Source of the DNA: CAYMGQ01 sp964390055
Lineage (GTDB): Bacteria; Bacillota; Clostridia; Peptostreptococcales; Natronincolaceae
Direction: 5' to 3'
Assembly: GCA_964390055.1 (NCBI GenBank)
Contig: CAYMGQ010000015.1
Location: 1-46,547, forward strand
Length of the DNA: 46,547 nt
Under the pieces are notes generated by a model that searched no databases, was not told the DNA's origin, and saw only the letters and a list, made by a program, of their open reading frames with translations. Below, piece after piece: positions 9,401 through 17,594 of this stretch (within the stretch, counting starts at the first letter, position 1; the number at the start of each line of letters is the position of its first letter). A program made the position numbers and the translations under genes.

Positions 9401-9449
9401 AAAAATCACCCCCTTTATTTCTACCTGCAGGTAGAAGGGGGTGATTTTT
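9401..9449. terminator. Bidirectional terminator between thrS and the FtsH-like gene
   Basis: A long palindrome: AAAAATCACCCCCTT and its complement GGGGGTGATTTTT enclose a second palindrome TCTACCTGCAGGTAGA. The A/T ends give a U tract on either strand, so it can stop both convergent transcripts. Confidence 0.9.
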
Positions 9450-9451
9450 AA

Positions 9452-11014
9452 TTAGACTGCCATCTCTTTTTTACTATCCTTAGTTTTAATATCGAAATCC
9501 TTTAATAGATTGTCCAATTCATCAGCATTAAGAGTTTCTTTTTCCATTAGGGTCAATGCCACTCTTTCCAACTCTTCCCTATGCCTTTTTAGGTATGTCA
9601 AGGTCCTAATATAGCACTCATTAATAATTTTGTTCATTTCCTCATTAATTTGTTTTCCCATTACTTGCAGGATGGAAGGATTATCTGGAATATATCCAAG
9701 TTCACTCATACCGTATTCACAAACCATCTTTATAGCAATATCTGTAACCTTTTTTAAATCGTCCTGGGCGCCTGTAGAAATATGGTCAAAAATAATCTCC
9801 TCTGCAGCCTTCCCTCCCAAAAGTACCATTATTTTTTCACATAGTTCCTCCCTAGTCATAATATATCGATCTTCCTGAGGCATATGGAGGACATAGCCTA
9901 ATGCCTGACCCCTGGGAACAATGGATACCTTTTGAACCATGTCCGTATTCAGTATTTTACCAATAAGGGCATGGCCGGCCTCATGGTGGGCAACTATACG
10001 TTTTTCCTTTAATAAGATAGAGGGATTTTTAATTTGCAACCCGGCTATAACCCTCTCAATAGCCTGTTCAAAATGCCTCAAGGATATTGCTGATTCTTTT
10101 TCCCTAACCGCAATAATAGCAGCTTCGTTGGCTATATTTGACAGATGTGCACCACTCATGCCATGAGTTTTCTTGGCGATATCTTCTATATTTACGTTGG
10201 GTGCAAGGGGTTTGTTTGTAGTATGCACCTCTAGTATCTCGGTTCTAGCTCTTACATTGGGGTTTCCTATGTACATATGCCTATCAAAACGACCCGGCCT
10301 AAGTAAGGCCTCATCCAATAAATCAAGACGATTAGTTGCACCTATGACAATTACTGTGCTATCTGTATTGAAACCATCCAATTCAACCAATAATTGATTT
10401 AAGGTCTGGTCCTTTTCATTATTACTGTCTAAGTGTCTTTTGGCTCCTATAGCATCAATCTCGTCAATAAATATTACGCTAGGCCCCTCTTTACGTGCTT
10501 TATCAAATAGGGTTCTGACTCTTTTAGCGCCCACACCCACATACTTTTCAACAAATTCCGACCCACTAGTAGAAAAGAAGGAGGATTTAGTTTCACCAGC
10601 TACAGCAGAGGCCAACAAAGTTTTCCCTGTGCCCGGCGGGCCATAAAATAAAATTCCCTTGGGAATCTTGGCCCCCATTTTTTTATACTTTTCTATTTCA
10701 TTAACAAATTCAATAACTTCAATAAGCTCTTCTTTTACCTCCTCTAGCCCTGCAACATCCTTGAAAGTAATTTGAGGTTTGGTGAAAAGTTCATTATTCT
10801 TTTCATTTTCATCTTTTTTGCTATTTAGGATAGTTGCATGGGCATATTGGGATGAGCGTTTTATTTTAATTAGATACAAAATTGGGAAACTTATTATTAG
10901 CAATATTGCTACATAGGTGTTTAAAGAGAATTTATTAAAGTTTAATTTTTTAATAAATGTAAAAATCAAACTAATACATATTGTTACATACAATAAAGGA
11001 AACTTTTTTTTCAT
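9452..11014 (-). CDS. Compact FtsH-type AAA+ membrane metalloprotease
   Basis: 520 residues, shorter than ordinary FtsH (about 600-650). Two membrane segments (about residues 5-21 and 33-50) are separated by only some 11 residues, so the extracytoplasmic domain of normal FtsH is missing. The AAA+ module is complete: FKDVAGLEEVKEEL, Walker A GPPGTGKT, VGVGAKRVR pore loop region, Walker B IFIDEIDAIG, the second region of homology with RPGRFDR. The M41 protease zinc site HEAGH is at residues 344-348, with the later Asp in GAQDDLKKVT. It should degrade membrane or cytosolic proteins in an ATP-dependent way. The RBS AAGGTGGTG precedes ATG. Probably a second FtsH; the canonical gene should be elsewhere. 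Confidence 0.93.
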   Translation of the reverse strand: MKKKFPLLYVTICISLIFTFIKKLNFNKFSLNTYVAILLIISFPILYLIKIKRSSQYAHATILNSKKDENEKNNELFTKPQITFKDVAGLEEVKEELIEVIEFVNEIEKYKKMGAKIPKGILFYGPPGTGKTLLASAVAGETKSSFFSTSGSEFVEKYVGVGAKRVRTLFDKARKEGPSVIFIDEIDAIGAKRHLDSNNEKDQTLNQLLVELDGFNTDSTVIVIGATNRLDLLDEALLRPGRFDRHMYIGNPNVRARTEILEVHTTNKPLAPNVNIEDIAKKTHGMSGAHLSNIANEAAIIAVREKESAISLRHFEQAIERVIAGLQIKNPSILLKEKRIVAHHEAGHALIGKILNTDMVQKVSIVPRGQALGYVLHMPQEDRYIMTREELCEKIMVLLGGKAAEEIIFDHISTGAQDDLKKVTDIAIKMVCEYGMSELGYIPDNPSILQVMGKQINEEMNKIINECYIRTLTYLKRHREELERVALTLMEKETLNADELDNLLKDFDIKTKDSKKEMAV

Positions 11015-11182
11015 TAGTTCACCACCTTATATTGTCCTTAGAAATAGCATACCCAGAAAATATTTTTAAATAATGATTTATTACAAATAAAAATAGGAAA
11101 AAATGTATCCTCATTAAAATTCAAAATGCAATGCATGCTTGGTATGATTGTCAACTATTGATAAAATATAATAATAATATCC

Positions 11183-11211
11183 TTGACAAAGACCTATAAA
11201 CTTGATACTAT
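11183..11211 (+). promoter_or_regulatory. Promoter of the infC-rpmI-rplT operon
   Basis: TTGACA (11183-11188) and TACTAT (11206-11211) with a 17-base spacer. Transcription should start near 11218, giving a leader of about 220 bases. Confidence 0.88.
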
Positions 11212-11217
11212 GTTGTA

Positions 11218-11360
11218 GAAAACCAAGTAGAAGATTCCGCTTCTCACCTTACAATGGGAATGACGTGTTGATAAGGTCAATAACAGACGCAAGAATTATA
11301 TTATGCAATTGTTATTTAATTAGACTAGGAGTGGATAGTGAAGTGCTATTCACTTTTTTT
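11218..11360 (+). promoter_or_regulatory. L20-type ribosomal protein leader with attenuator
   Basis: The leader contains CCGCTTCTCACCTTA (from 11237), a stem ACCTTA/TAAGGT (11246-11251 with 11272-11277), and then CAATAACAGACGC, as I recall from infC leaders in Firmicutes. It ends in an intrinsic terminator: arms 11330-11338 and 11345-11353 (AGTGGATAG with CTATTCACT, one G-U) followed by seven Ts. In Bacillus, excess L20 binds such a leader and promotes early termination. Here the assignment rests on motif memory and position. Confidence 0.75.
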
Positions 11361-11441
11361 AATTTAGAAAATATATAAATTACTATAAAATTATAGGAAT
11401 CTTTGAAATTAGTGGTTACAAAATATTTTTGGAGGTGTGCA

Positions 11442-11969
11442 ATTATTAGGGATAACAAAGAACTTCAGATTAATGGAGAAATAAGGGATAGGGAAGTAAG
11501 ATTAATAGATACAAATGGGGATCAAATGGGAATTATGTCAGCCAGGGAAGCGCAAAATCTTGCTAATGATAAAAAACTAGACTTGGTGAAGATTGCCCCT
11601 TATGCAAAACCCCCTGTTTGTAAAATTATGGACTATGGCAAGTATAAATATGAAATGGCAAAAAAAGAAAGAGAAGCTAGGAAGAAACAAAGGGTTATTA
11701 ATACTAAGGAAGTTAGACTAAGTCCAAATATTGAACAACATGATTTGCAAGTCAAGGCCAATCAAGCCGAGAGATTTCTAAAAAATGGGGATAAGGTAAA
11801 AGTATCCCTGCGATTTAGGGGTAGGGAATTGGGCAATATAAATTCAGGCAGAAGGGTTATGCAAGACTTTAAGGAATTATTGGAGGGCCTTTGCCAAGTA
11901 GAAAAGAATGCAAAGCTTGAAGGAAGGCAAATGATTATGGTTTTAGTTCCCAAAAGTTTTAAGCTATAA
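11442..11969 (+). CDS. infC: Translation initiation factor IF-3
   Basis: About 175 residues, the normal length. The N-domain (ELQINGEIRDREVRLIDTNG) and the linker and C-domain (KEVRLSPNIEQHDLQ, FRGRELGN) are typical. IF-3 binds the 30S subunit, blocks premature joining of 50S and checks the start codon. The start is a noncanonical ATT: GGAGGTG at 11431-11437 is followed by two in-frame ATT codons (11442 and 11445). Homology begins just after them. The TTG at 11403 has no RBS and would add a non-homologous tail. AUU starts let IF-3 repress its own synthesis, as known in E. coli. rpmI follows after 12 bases. Confidence 0.93.
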   Translation: MIRDNKELQINGEIRDREVRLIDTNGDQMGIMSAREAQNLANDKKLDLVKIAPYAKPPVCKIMDYGKYKYEMAKKEREARKKQRVINTKEVRLSPNIEQHDLQVKANQAERFLKNGDKVKVSLRFRGRELGNINSGRRVMQDFKELLEGLCQVEKNAKLEGRQMIMVLVPKSFKL

Positions 11970-11981
11970 GGAGGAAAAATA

Positions 11982-12176
11982 ATGCCAAAAATGAAAAGTC
12001 ATAGAGGTGCTTCAAAAAGATTCAAGAAGACAAAGACTGGTAAAATCAAGAGAAGAAGGGCCTATAAGGGTCATCTATTAACAAAAAAATCTCCTAAAAG
12101 GAAAAGAAATCTTAGAAAACCAGGATTCGTATTTAAGGGAGAAGCAAAAAAAATAGCACAAATTTTAGCAAAGTAA
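11982..12176 (+). CDS. rpmI: Large ribosomal subunit protein bL35
   Basis: 64 residues, full length, highly basic. It begins MPKMKSHRGASKRFKKTKTG and contains the conserved RRRAYKGHLLTKKSPKRKR region. It is a structural protein of the 50S subunit. RBS AAGGAGGA lies 7 bases before ATG. Second gene of the conserved infC-rpmI-rplT operon, so its dosage should follow the L20 leader. Confidence 0.98.
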   Translation: MPKMKSHRGASKRFKKTKTGKIKRRRAYKGHLLTKKSPKRKRNLRKPGFVFKGEAKKIAQILAK

Positions 12177-12201
12177 ATACCTATGAGGGAGGTTGAGAAC
12201 A

Positions 12202-12561
12202 ATGGCAAGAGTGAAAAGATCTACTGTTGCTAGGAAAAGACATAAAAGGACCTTGAAACTAGCAAAGGGATTTAGGGGTGCAAGGAGCAAGTTATTTAGG
12301 CCTGCCAACCAATTTGTGATGAGATCACTAAGGCATGCTTATGTTGGAAGAAAATTAAAGAAAAGGGAATTTAGAAGATTGTGGATTACCCGTATAAATG
12401 CTGCCGCTAGATCAAATGGTTTATCATATTCAAGGTTTATGAATGGGTTAAAAACAGCAGGAATTCAAATGAATAGAAAAATGCTAGCCGAGATGGCTAT
12501 TCATGATAAAGATAGCTTTGCACAATTAGTGGATGTTGCCAAGGCTAATCTAAATGTCTAG
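12202..12561 (+). CDS. rplT: Large ribosomal subunit protein bL20
   Basis: 119 residues, normal length. It starts MARVKRSTVARKRHKRTLKL, with the GFRGARSKLFR and HAYVGRKLKKREFRRLWITRINAA signatures. L20 is needed early in 50S assembly and, in Bacillus, represses its own operon through the infC leader. ATG 12202 has GGGAGG (12187-12192) 9 bases upstream; an in-frame TTG at 12193 overlaps that RBS and is rejected. A terminator follows at once. Confidence 0.98.
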   Translation: MARVKRSTVARKRHKRTLKLAKGFRGARSKLFRPANQFVMRSLRHAYVGRKLKKREFRRLWITRINAAARSNGLSYSRFMNGLKTAGIQMNRKMLAEMAIHDKDSFAQLVDVAKANLNV

Positions 12562-12565
12562 ATAT

Positions 12566-12597
12566 AATTAAAGTCCTTTTGTAAGGGCTTTAATTAT
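12566..12597 (+). terminator. Terminator of the infC-rpmI-rplT operon
   Basis: Arms ATTAAAGTCCTT and AAGGGCTTTAAT (one G-U) around a short loop, followed by the AT-rich tail ATTTATTTG. The U tract is interrupted, so strength is moderate. Confidence 0.75.
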
Positions 12598-12674
12598 TTA
12601 TTTGTAAATTACTAAAGCACAAAAATTATATATATGAAATTAGGATAGAATATAAGCATGGTAGGGTGTTGAGT

Positions 12675-13493
12675 ATGAATAAAAAAGCAATCAAAATTAC
12701 CAGTTTACAAAATAAACATATTAAGTATATCAGGGGATTACAACTTAAAAAGAACCGGAAAATTTTCAAACAATATATTATTGAAGGTATAAGAAGCGTG
12801 GAAGAGGCCATATTACACAATATACCAATAGAATATATTGTATATACAGAACAAATCCTAGAGAATAAAACTGCTTATGGTTTATTGAGGGACCTTCCCG
12901 GACATGTTAAATGCCTAGAGATAAGCAACCATATATTTGAAAATATATCTGATTTGCAATCTCCCCAGGGAATCCTAGCTGTAATTAACATAGTGGACTG
13001 GAGATTTGAGGATATATTATGTGGGAAAAATGACCTATGGATTGTAATGGATAGAATCCAAGATCCAGGCAATATGGGTGCAATTATTCGCACTGCAGAG
13101 GCCATTGGTGCAAAAGGAATTGTCTTGACAAAGGGGTGTGTGGATCCTTACAATAATAAAACCGTTAGAGCCACCATGGGAGCATTGTTTCATATACCGA
13201 TTTTACAGGCAACAAATAATGACTACTGGATAAATTATTTTAATAGCAATGCTATTAAAATAATAGCCTGTGACCTAGATACGGAAAAAACATATTTAGA
13301 TATAGATTACAGTGGAAGGATTGCAATTATTATTGGGAATGAAGGTAATGGCATAGATAGGCAATTACTAGACCATGCAGACCACACGGTTAAATTACCA
13401 ATAATAGGTAGGATTGAATCGTTAAATGCCTCGGTTGCTGCTGGAATTATGATGTATAAGGCTGCTGAAATTAATGGATTTAAAGGCAGTTAG
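12675..13493 (+). CDS. SpoU-family rRNA/tRNA 2'-O-methyltransferase (YsgA-like)
   Basis: 272 residues. An N-terminal substrate-binding domain (ITSLQNKHIKYIRGLQLKKNRK, FIIEGIRSVEEA-like) precedes a SpoU/TrmH SAM-binding trefoil knot. The three family motifs are visible: DRIQDPGNMGAIIRTAEA, IIGNEGNGI and the C-terminal LPIIGRIESLNASVAAGI. It probably methylates a ribose in 23S rRNA; the exact site cannot be told. In Firmicutes this gene often lies between rplT and pheS, as here. ATG 12675 is preferred (AGGGTG upstream) over GTG/TTG at 12666-12671. Confidence 0.9.
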   Translation: MNKKAIKITSLQNKHIKYIRGLQLKKNRKIFKQYIIEGIRSVEEAILHNIPIEYIVYTEQILENKTAYGLLRDLPGHVKCLEISNHIFENISDLQSPQGILAVINIVDWRFEDILCGKNDLWIVMDRIQDPGNMGAIIRTAEAIGAKGIVLTKGCVDPYNNKTVRATMGALFHIPILQATNNDYWINYFNSNAIKIIACDLDTEKTYLDIDYSGRIAIIIGNEGNGIDRQLLDHADHTVKLPIIGRIESLNASVAAGIMMYKAAEINGFKGS

Positions 13494-13531
13494 AATATTC
13501 GAAAAATTTACATATCATTTCCTTGAATCTC

Positions 13532-13560
13532 TTGTTTCTCCTTATAACTTATGCTATAAT
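13532..13560 (+). promoter_or_regulatory. Promoter of yqzL-pheS-pheT
   Basis: TTGTTT (13532-13537), 17-base spacer and TATAAT (13555-13560) preceded by TG in the extended -10 position. It would start transcription upstream of yqzL, so the T-box would sit inside the message. A second weaker TATAAT at 13702-13707 with TTGTAT at 13677-13682 (19-base spacer) could start the T-box alone. Confidence 0.7.
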
Positions 13561-13600
13561 TAATCTACGAGAATGGCTAAGGGGAAGGAAGTGAGGTTCA

Positions 13601-13690
13601 ATGAAAATTTCTGATGCATTTTGGATGATATTTGAACAAACTGGTTCCATTACAGCCTATATAATGTATAGAAAACTTGTATTAAATTAA
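13601..13690 (+). CDS. yqzL: YqzL family micro-protein
   Basis: 29 codons. The peptide (MKISDAFWMIFEQTGSITAY then IMYRKLVLN) carries the family pattern: W-x-x-F-x-x-T-G, then a tyrosine-rich helix. Bacillus YqzL has the same W/F/TG/Y spacing in a 47-residue protein. RBS GGAAGTGAGG is just upstream and the promoter lies 40 bases before. The function is unknown. It is shorter than the Bacillus protein but includes the conserved core. It lies immediately upstream of the phenylalanine T-box. Confidence 0.8.
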   Translation: MKISDAFWMIFEQTGSITAYIMYRKLVLN

Positions 13691-13707
13691 AATTATATAA
13701 TTATAAT

Positions 13708-13938
13708 AGCAATAATAGAGTAAAGTACGCTATGGACTGTTTTACAGAGAAAAGTTGCCGTGGGCTGAAAGCACTTCAAACAAGTATAGCAGAAGTTCCC
13801 TCTGGAGCTATAAGACTGAAGATATAAGTAGGTTTTATCGGGAAGACACCGTTATCGTCCTTGAGGCGCGTATTATACGCTATTAGGGTGGTACCGCGGA
13901 GAACATCTTCGTCCCTTTCATGGGATGGGGATTTTTTT
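13708..13938 (+). promoter_or_regulatory. T-box leader, phenylalanine specific (pheST)
   Basis: T-box core AGGGTGGTACCGCGG at 13885-13899, then an intrinsic terminator (TCTTCGTCCC with GGGATGGGGA, G-U rich, loop TTTCAT, T run 13932-13938). Stem I carries AGAGAAAAG, GGGCTGAAAGC, and the specifier context GCAGAAG-TTC with the Phe codon TTC at 13796-13798. It should respond to uncharged tRNA-Phe. Confidence 0.95.
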
Positions 13939-13974
13939 ATTGTTTAAAACTAGTTATTAGAAGGGAGTATACAT

Positions 13975-14994
13975 ATGGAAAAACAATTAAGAGCTTTGGA
14001 AGAAGAGGTAGAAAATAAAATTCTATCCAGCAAAACCTTGGATGAATTGGAAAGACTTAGAGTAGAGTATTTAGGAAAAAGGGGGAAGATGACAAAAATA
14101 TTAAGGGGGATGGGTCAATTATCTCCTGAAGAGAGGCCTAGAATTGGAAAACTTGCCAATGAGGTTAGGGATTTAATCGAAGGGCTAATTGCAGAGAATA
14201 GGAAAAGAATGGAGGATGATTTATTAGAGATTAAACTGGCTAAGGAAACCATTGATATTACTATTCCTGGCAAGAAGATACCATTAGGCAAGAGCCATCC
14301 CTTATCTCAGGCTTTAACTGAGCTGGAGGAAATATTTATAGGAATGGGTTTTCAAATTGAGGAGGGACCGGAGGTAGAGACAGTTTATTATAACTTTGAT
14401 GGCTTAAATGCTCCTCCTAATCATCCTTCGAGGGATATGTCCGATACATTTTATATTAATAAAGATATAGTTCTAAGAACTCAAACTTCTCCTGTGCAGG
14501 TAAGAACTATGGAGAGGACCAGTCCTCCCATACGTATAATTTCTCCTGGCAGATGTTTTCGGAACGACACGCCAGATGCTACACATTCACCGATGTTTCA
14601 CCAACTTGAGGGCCTAGTAGTTGATAAGGGGATTACCTTAGGGGATTTAAAGGGGACCTTGGAAATTTTTGCAACAAGGTTTTTGGGAAAAGATACAAGA
14701 ATTAAATTTAGGCCTCATCATTTTCCCTTTACTGAACCCAGTGCAGAGGTAGATGCTTCATGTTTTAAATGTAATGGTAGAGGATGCAGTTTCTGTAAGT
14801 CTAGTGGCTGGATAGAGCTCCTAGGTGCTGGTATGGTGCATCCAAATGTGCTTAGAAATTGTGGTATTAATCCAGAAATATATAGTGGCTTTGCCTTTGG
14901 TATGGGTATAGACCGATTGGCCATGCTCAAATATGGAGTAGATGATATAAGGCTATTTTTTGAAAATGACATGAGATTTTTAGAACAGTTTTAG
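13975..14994 (+). CDS. pheS: Phenylalanine-tRNA ligase alpha subunit
   Basis: 339 residues, full length. An N-terminal coiled coil (about 1-90, EKQLRALEEEVENKI and KRGKMTKILRGM) binds tRNA. The class II catalytic domain has HPLSQ, motif 2 (GRCFRNDTPDATHSPMFHQLEG), a CxxC-x4-CxxC-like cluster in FKCNGRGCSFCKSSGW, and motif 3 (GFAFGMGIDRLAMLKYGVDD). It forms the alpha2beta2 enzyme with PheT. RBS AAGGGAG lies before ATG. A 53-base gap separates it from pheT. Confidence 0.98.
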   Translation: MEKQLRALEEEVENKILSSKTLDELERLRVEYLGKRGKMTKILRGMGQLSPEERPRIGKLANEVRDLIEGLIAENRKRMEDDLLEIKLAKETIDITIPGKKIPLGKSHPLSQALTELEEIFIGMGFQIEEGPEVETVYYNFDGLNAPPNHPSRDMSDTFYINKDIVLRTQTSPVQVRTMERTSPPIRIISPGRCFRNDTPDATHSPMFHQLEGLVVDKGITLGDLKGTLEIFATRFLGKDTRIKFRPHHFPFTEPSAEVDASCFKCNGRGCSFCKSSGWIELLGAGMVHPNVLRNCGINPEIYSGFAFGMGIDRLAMLKYGVDDIRLFFENDMRFLEQF

Positions 14995-15047
14995 TAGAAT
15001 TTTATTATTTTACTGTTAATATTATTAATGATTAGGAGGACATTAAT

Positions 15048-17444
15048 ATGTTGGTACCATTGAAATGGCTAATGGAATATGTAGATATTGATATAGGTAT
15101 AAAAGAATTATGTGATAGAATGACAATGACTGGTTCAAATGTTGAGGATGTAAGAGAAATGGGTAAGGATATTACTGGGGTAGTAGTGGGGAAAATCCTA
15201 GACATAAAATCCCATCCTAATGCAGACAAATTAGTTATTAGTAAGGTTGATATAGGTAATAGGAACGTACAAATAGTTACCGGTGCTACTAATATATCTG
15301 TAGGTGATCTTATACCTGTGGCATTGGATGGTGCAGTCTTGCACAAGGGTCTTAAAATACATAAGGGAGAAATAAGGGGTGAAATGTCAGAGGGTATGCT
15401 TTGTTCCCAAGAGGAACTGGGGATAGACAGAGGGGTTATTTCAGAGAATAGTCGGGAAGGTATATGGATATTAAATGGAAATTACACCCTAGGAGAAAAT
15501 TTGAAGGACGCGATAGATCTAGAGGAAGATATTATAGAATTTGAAATTACTTCTAATAGGCCAGATTGTTTAAGCATGATAGGGATGGCCAGAGAGGTAG
15601 CAGCCACATTAAATACTAATATAAGGCACCCCAAGGTACAACTTAAGGAATCCACAGGTAAGGCCAGTGATATTGCAAAAGTTATTATAGAGGACACCGC
15701 TGGCTGTGGAAGGTATTTAGCCAAGGTAATTAAAGATGTTAAAATTGAACCTTCTCCTGATTGGATGCAGAGAAGACTTGCAAATGCAGGGATTAGACCC
15801 ATAAACAATATAGTAGATATTACAAACTATGTTATGCTAGAGTATGGACAACCCCTCCATGCATTTGATTTAGATTATATTTCAGACAATACCATAATTG
15901 TCAAGAAGGGCAAAAGAGGGAGAACCTTTACAACTTTAGATGGAGATACTAGAAAATTGAAGGATTATATGACTATGATTTGTGATAGCGAAAAGGAATT
16001 GGCAATTGCAGGAGTTATGGGTGGAAAAGAATCAGAAATTACCTATAAAACGAAAACAATACTTTTGGAATCAGCTTACTTTGACCCCGAAGGAGTCAGA
16101 TTAACATCAAAACAATTAGGGCTTAGGACCGAAGCTTCTTCACGGTATGAAAAGGGCCTCGATCCAAATACTGTTGAAATAGCAGCGAAACGGGCATGTC
16201 AATTGATTGAAGAATTGGGTGCTGGAGTAATTCTTCAGGGTTCAGTGGATGTTTATCCATCTGTTAAAGAGGCGAGTAAAAGATATATAAAACCCAAGAA
16301 AATCAACTCGTTACTTGGGACTAATTTAAGCAAGGTAGAAATAATGGAGATTCTCGAAAGACTTGAACTATACACAGTAGACAAGGGGGAACTTTTACAT
16401 GTGACTATTCCCACCTATCGGCTGGATCTGGATATTGAGGAGGATTTTGCTGAGGAGGTAGGAAGAATTTATGGCTTTGATAATATTCCTTCTACAATGC
16501 CTAAGGGAAGTGCTGAGGTAGGGGGTAGGACCAAGGAACAGACCATAAGGGATATAACAAAGAAAACTTTAAATTCTATGGGACTGTATGAAATACTCAC
16601 CTATTCTTTTATTAGCCCAGAATGGTTAGATAAAATACGACTAGGCGATAATAGTATTAGAAGGAATTTTGTTCCCCTATTGAATCCTTTGGGAGATGAA
16701 ACTAGTGCTATGCGGACTAGTTTATTGCCAAATTTATTAGAGGTTATGAAAAGGAATTATAATAGGAAAGTTGATGTTTTTAGAGCTTTTGAATTAGGCA
16801 GAATTTTTATACCCAAGGCCAATAAACCTTATAAACTACCCAATGAATTGCTAAACCTAGCCATTGGTTTATATGGCACGGAGGAGGATTTTTATACATT
16901 GAAAGGAAGGGTGGAAACTCTTTTGCTCACCCTTGGCATAAAAAATTATCATTTTGTGGTGGAAAAATATCATCCAAGCTATCACCCAGGCAGATGTGGA
17001 AATATTGTTTGTGGGGATCATATTATTGGCACCCTAGGGGAATTGCATCCTTCGGTAATCGATAATTATGATATAGGCAATAAGTGTTATTGTGCGGAAT
17101 TGGATTTTGAATTGATAATGGACTTGTCACAATTAGGTAGACAGTATAAGCCTTTACCTAAATATCCAGCTATAGTCAGGGACTTCGCCGTGGTTATTGA
17201 TAAGAAAGTATTAGTTAAAGAAATTGAATCCATTATACGGGATGAGGGAAAGGATATATTAGAAAGCTATCAGCTATTTGATATTTATGAAGGTGACCAG
17301 ATTGCACAGGGTTATAAAAGCGTGGCTTATACAATAACCTACAGACATGAGTCTAGAACTCTCAAGGACGAGGAAGCAAATGACCTACATGATAAAATTG
17401 TTAATAAAATAAAGGATGAATTAGGGGGTATTCTAAGGGATTAA
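15048..17444 (+). CDS. pheT: Phenylalanine-tRNA ligase beta subunit
   Basis: 798 residues, normal length. Domains in order: tRNA-binding OB fold (about 40-150, GKILDIKSHPNADKLVIS), B3/B4 editing domain (NNIVDITNYVMLEYGQPLHAFD), B5 DNA-binding-like domain (about 400-470), catalytic-like core (ILTYSFISPEWLDK), and the C-terminal FDX-ACB anticodon-binding domain (LPKYPAIVRDFAVVIDK). It edits Tyr-tRNA-Phe and binds tRNA. RBS TTAGGAGGA 8 bases before ATG. Co-transcribed with pheS under the T-box. Confidence 0.98.
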   Translation: MLVPLKWLMEYVDIDIGIKELCDRMTMTGSNVEDVREMGKDITGVVVGKILDIKSHPNADKLVISKVDIGNRNVQIVTGATNISVGDLIPVALDGAVLHKGLKIHKGEIRGEMSEGMLCSQEELGIDRGVISENSREGIWILNGNYTLGENLKDAIDLEEDIIEFEITSNRPDCLSMIGMAREVAATLNTNIRHPKVQLKESTGKASDIAKVIIEDTAGCGRYLAKVIKDVKIEPSPDWMQRRLANAGIRPINNIVDITNYVMLEYGQPLHAFDLDYISDNTIIVKKGKRGRTFTTLDGDTRKLKDYMTMICDSEKELAIAGVMGGKESEITYKTKTILLESAYFDPEGVRLTSKQLGLRTEASSRYEKGLDPNTVEIAAKRACQLIEELGAGVILQGSVDVYPSVKEASKRYIKPKKINSLLGTNLSKVEIMEILERLELYTVDKGELLHVTIPTYRLDLDIEEDFAEEVGRIYGFDNIPSTMPKGSAEVGGRTKEQTIRDITKKTLNSMGLYEILTYSFISPEWLDKIRLGDNSIRRNFVPLLNPLGDETSAMRTSLLPNLLEVMKRNYNRKVDVFRAFELGRIFIPKANKPYKLPNELLNLAIGLYGTEEDFYTLKGRVETLLLTLGIKNYHFVVEKYHPSYHPGRCGNIVCGDHIIGTLGELHPSVIDNYDIGNKCYCAELDFELIMDLSQLGRQYKPLPKYPAIVRDFAVVIDKKVLVKEIESIIRDEGKDILESYQLFDIYEGDQIAQGYKSVAYTITYRHESRTLKDEEANDLHDKIVNKIKDELGGILRD

Positions 17445-17594
17445 GGAAAAATATAATATTTTATTAATTCTTTAAGCAAAACTAGCAGGATATTGTCTAT
17501 TTATAAAGAAAGTTATTATATATACAATTTAATTTCTTATATTTTCGGTGTTTATAGGTCTACATGTATTAGTCAAATAAGGGGTTGGTGGGCA

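Noticed and set aside
11403..11441. TTG start of infC
   Set aside because: No RBS; the added residues do not resemble IF-3, whereas a strong RBS lies before ATT 11442/11445.
12626..12820. Minus-strand frame before the SpoU gene
   Set aside because: Overlaps the start of the SpoU gene and is Leu/Ile/Cys-rich low-complexity with no RBS.
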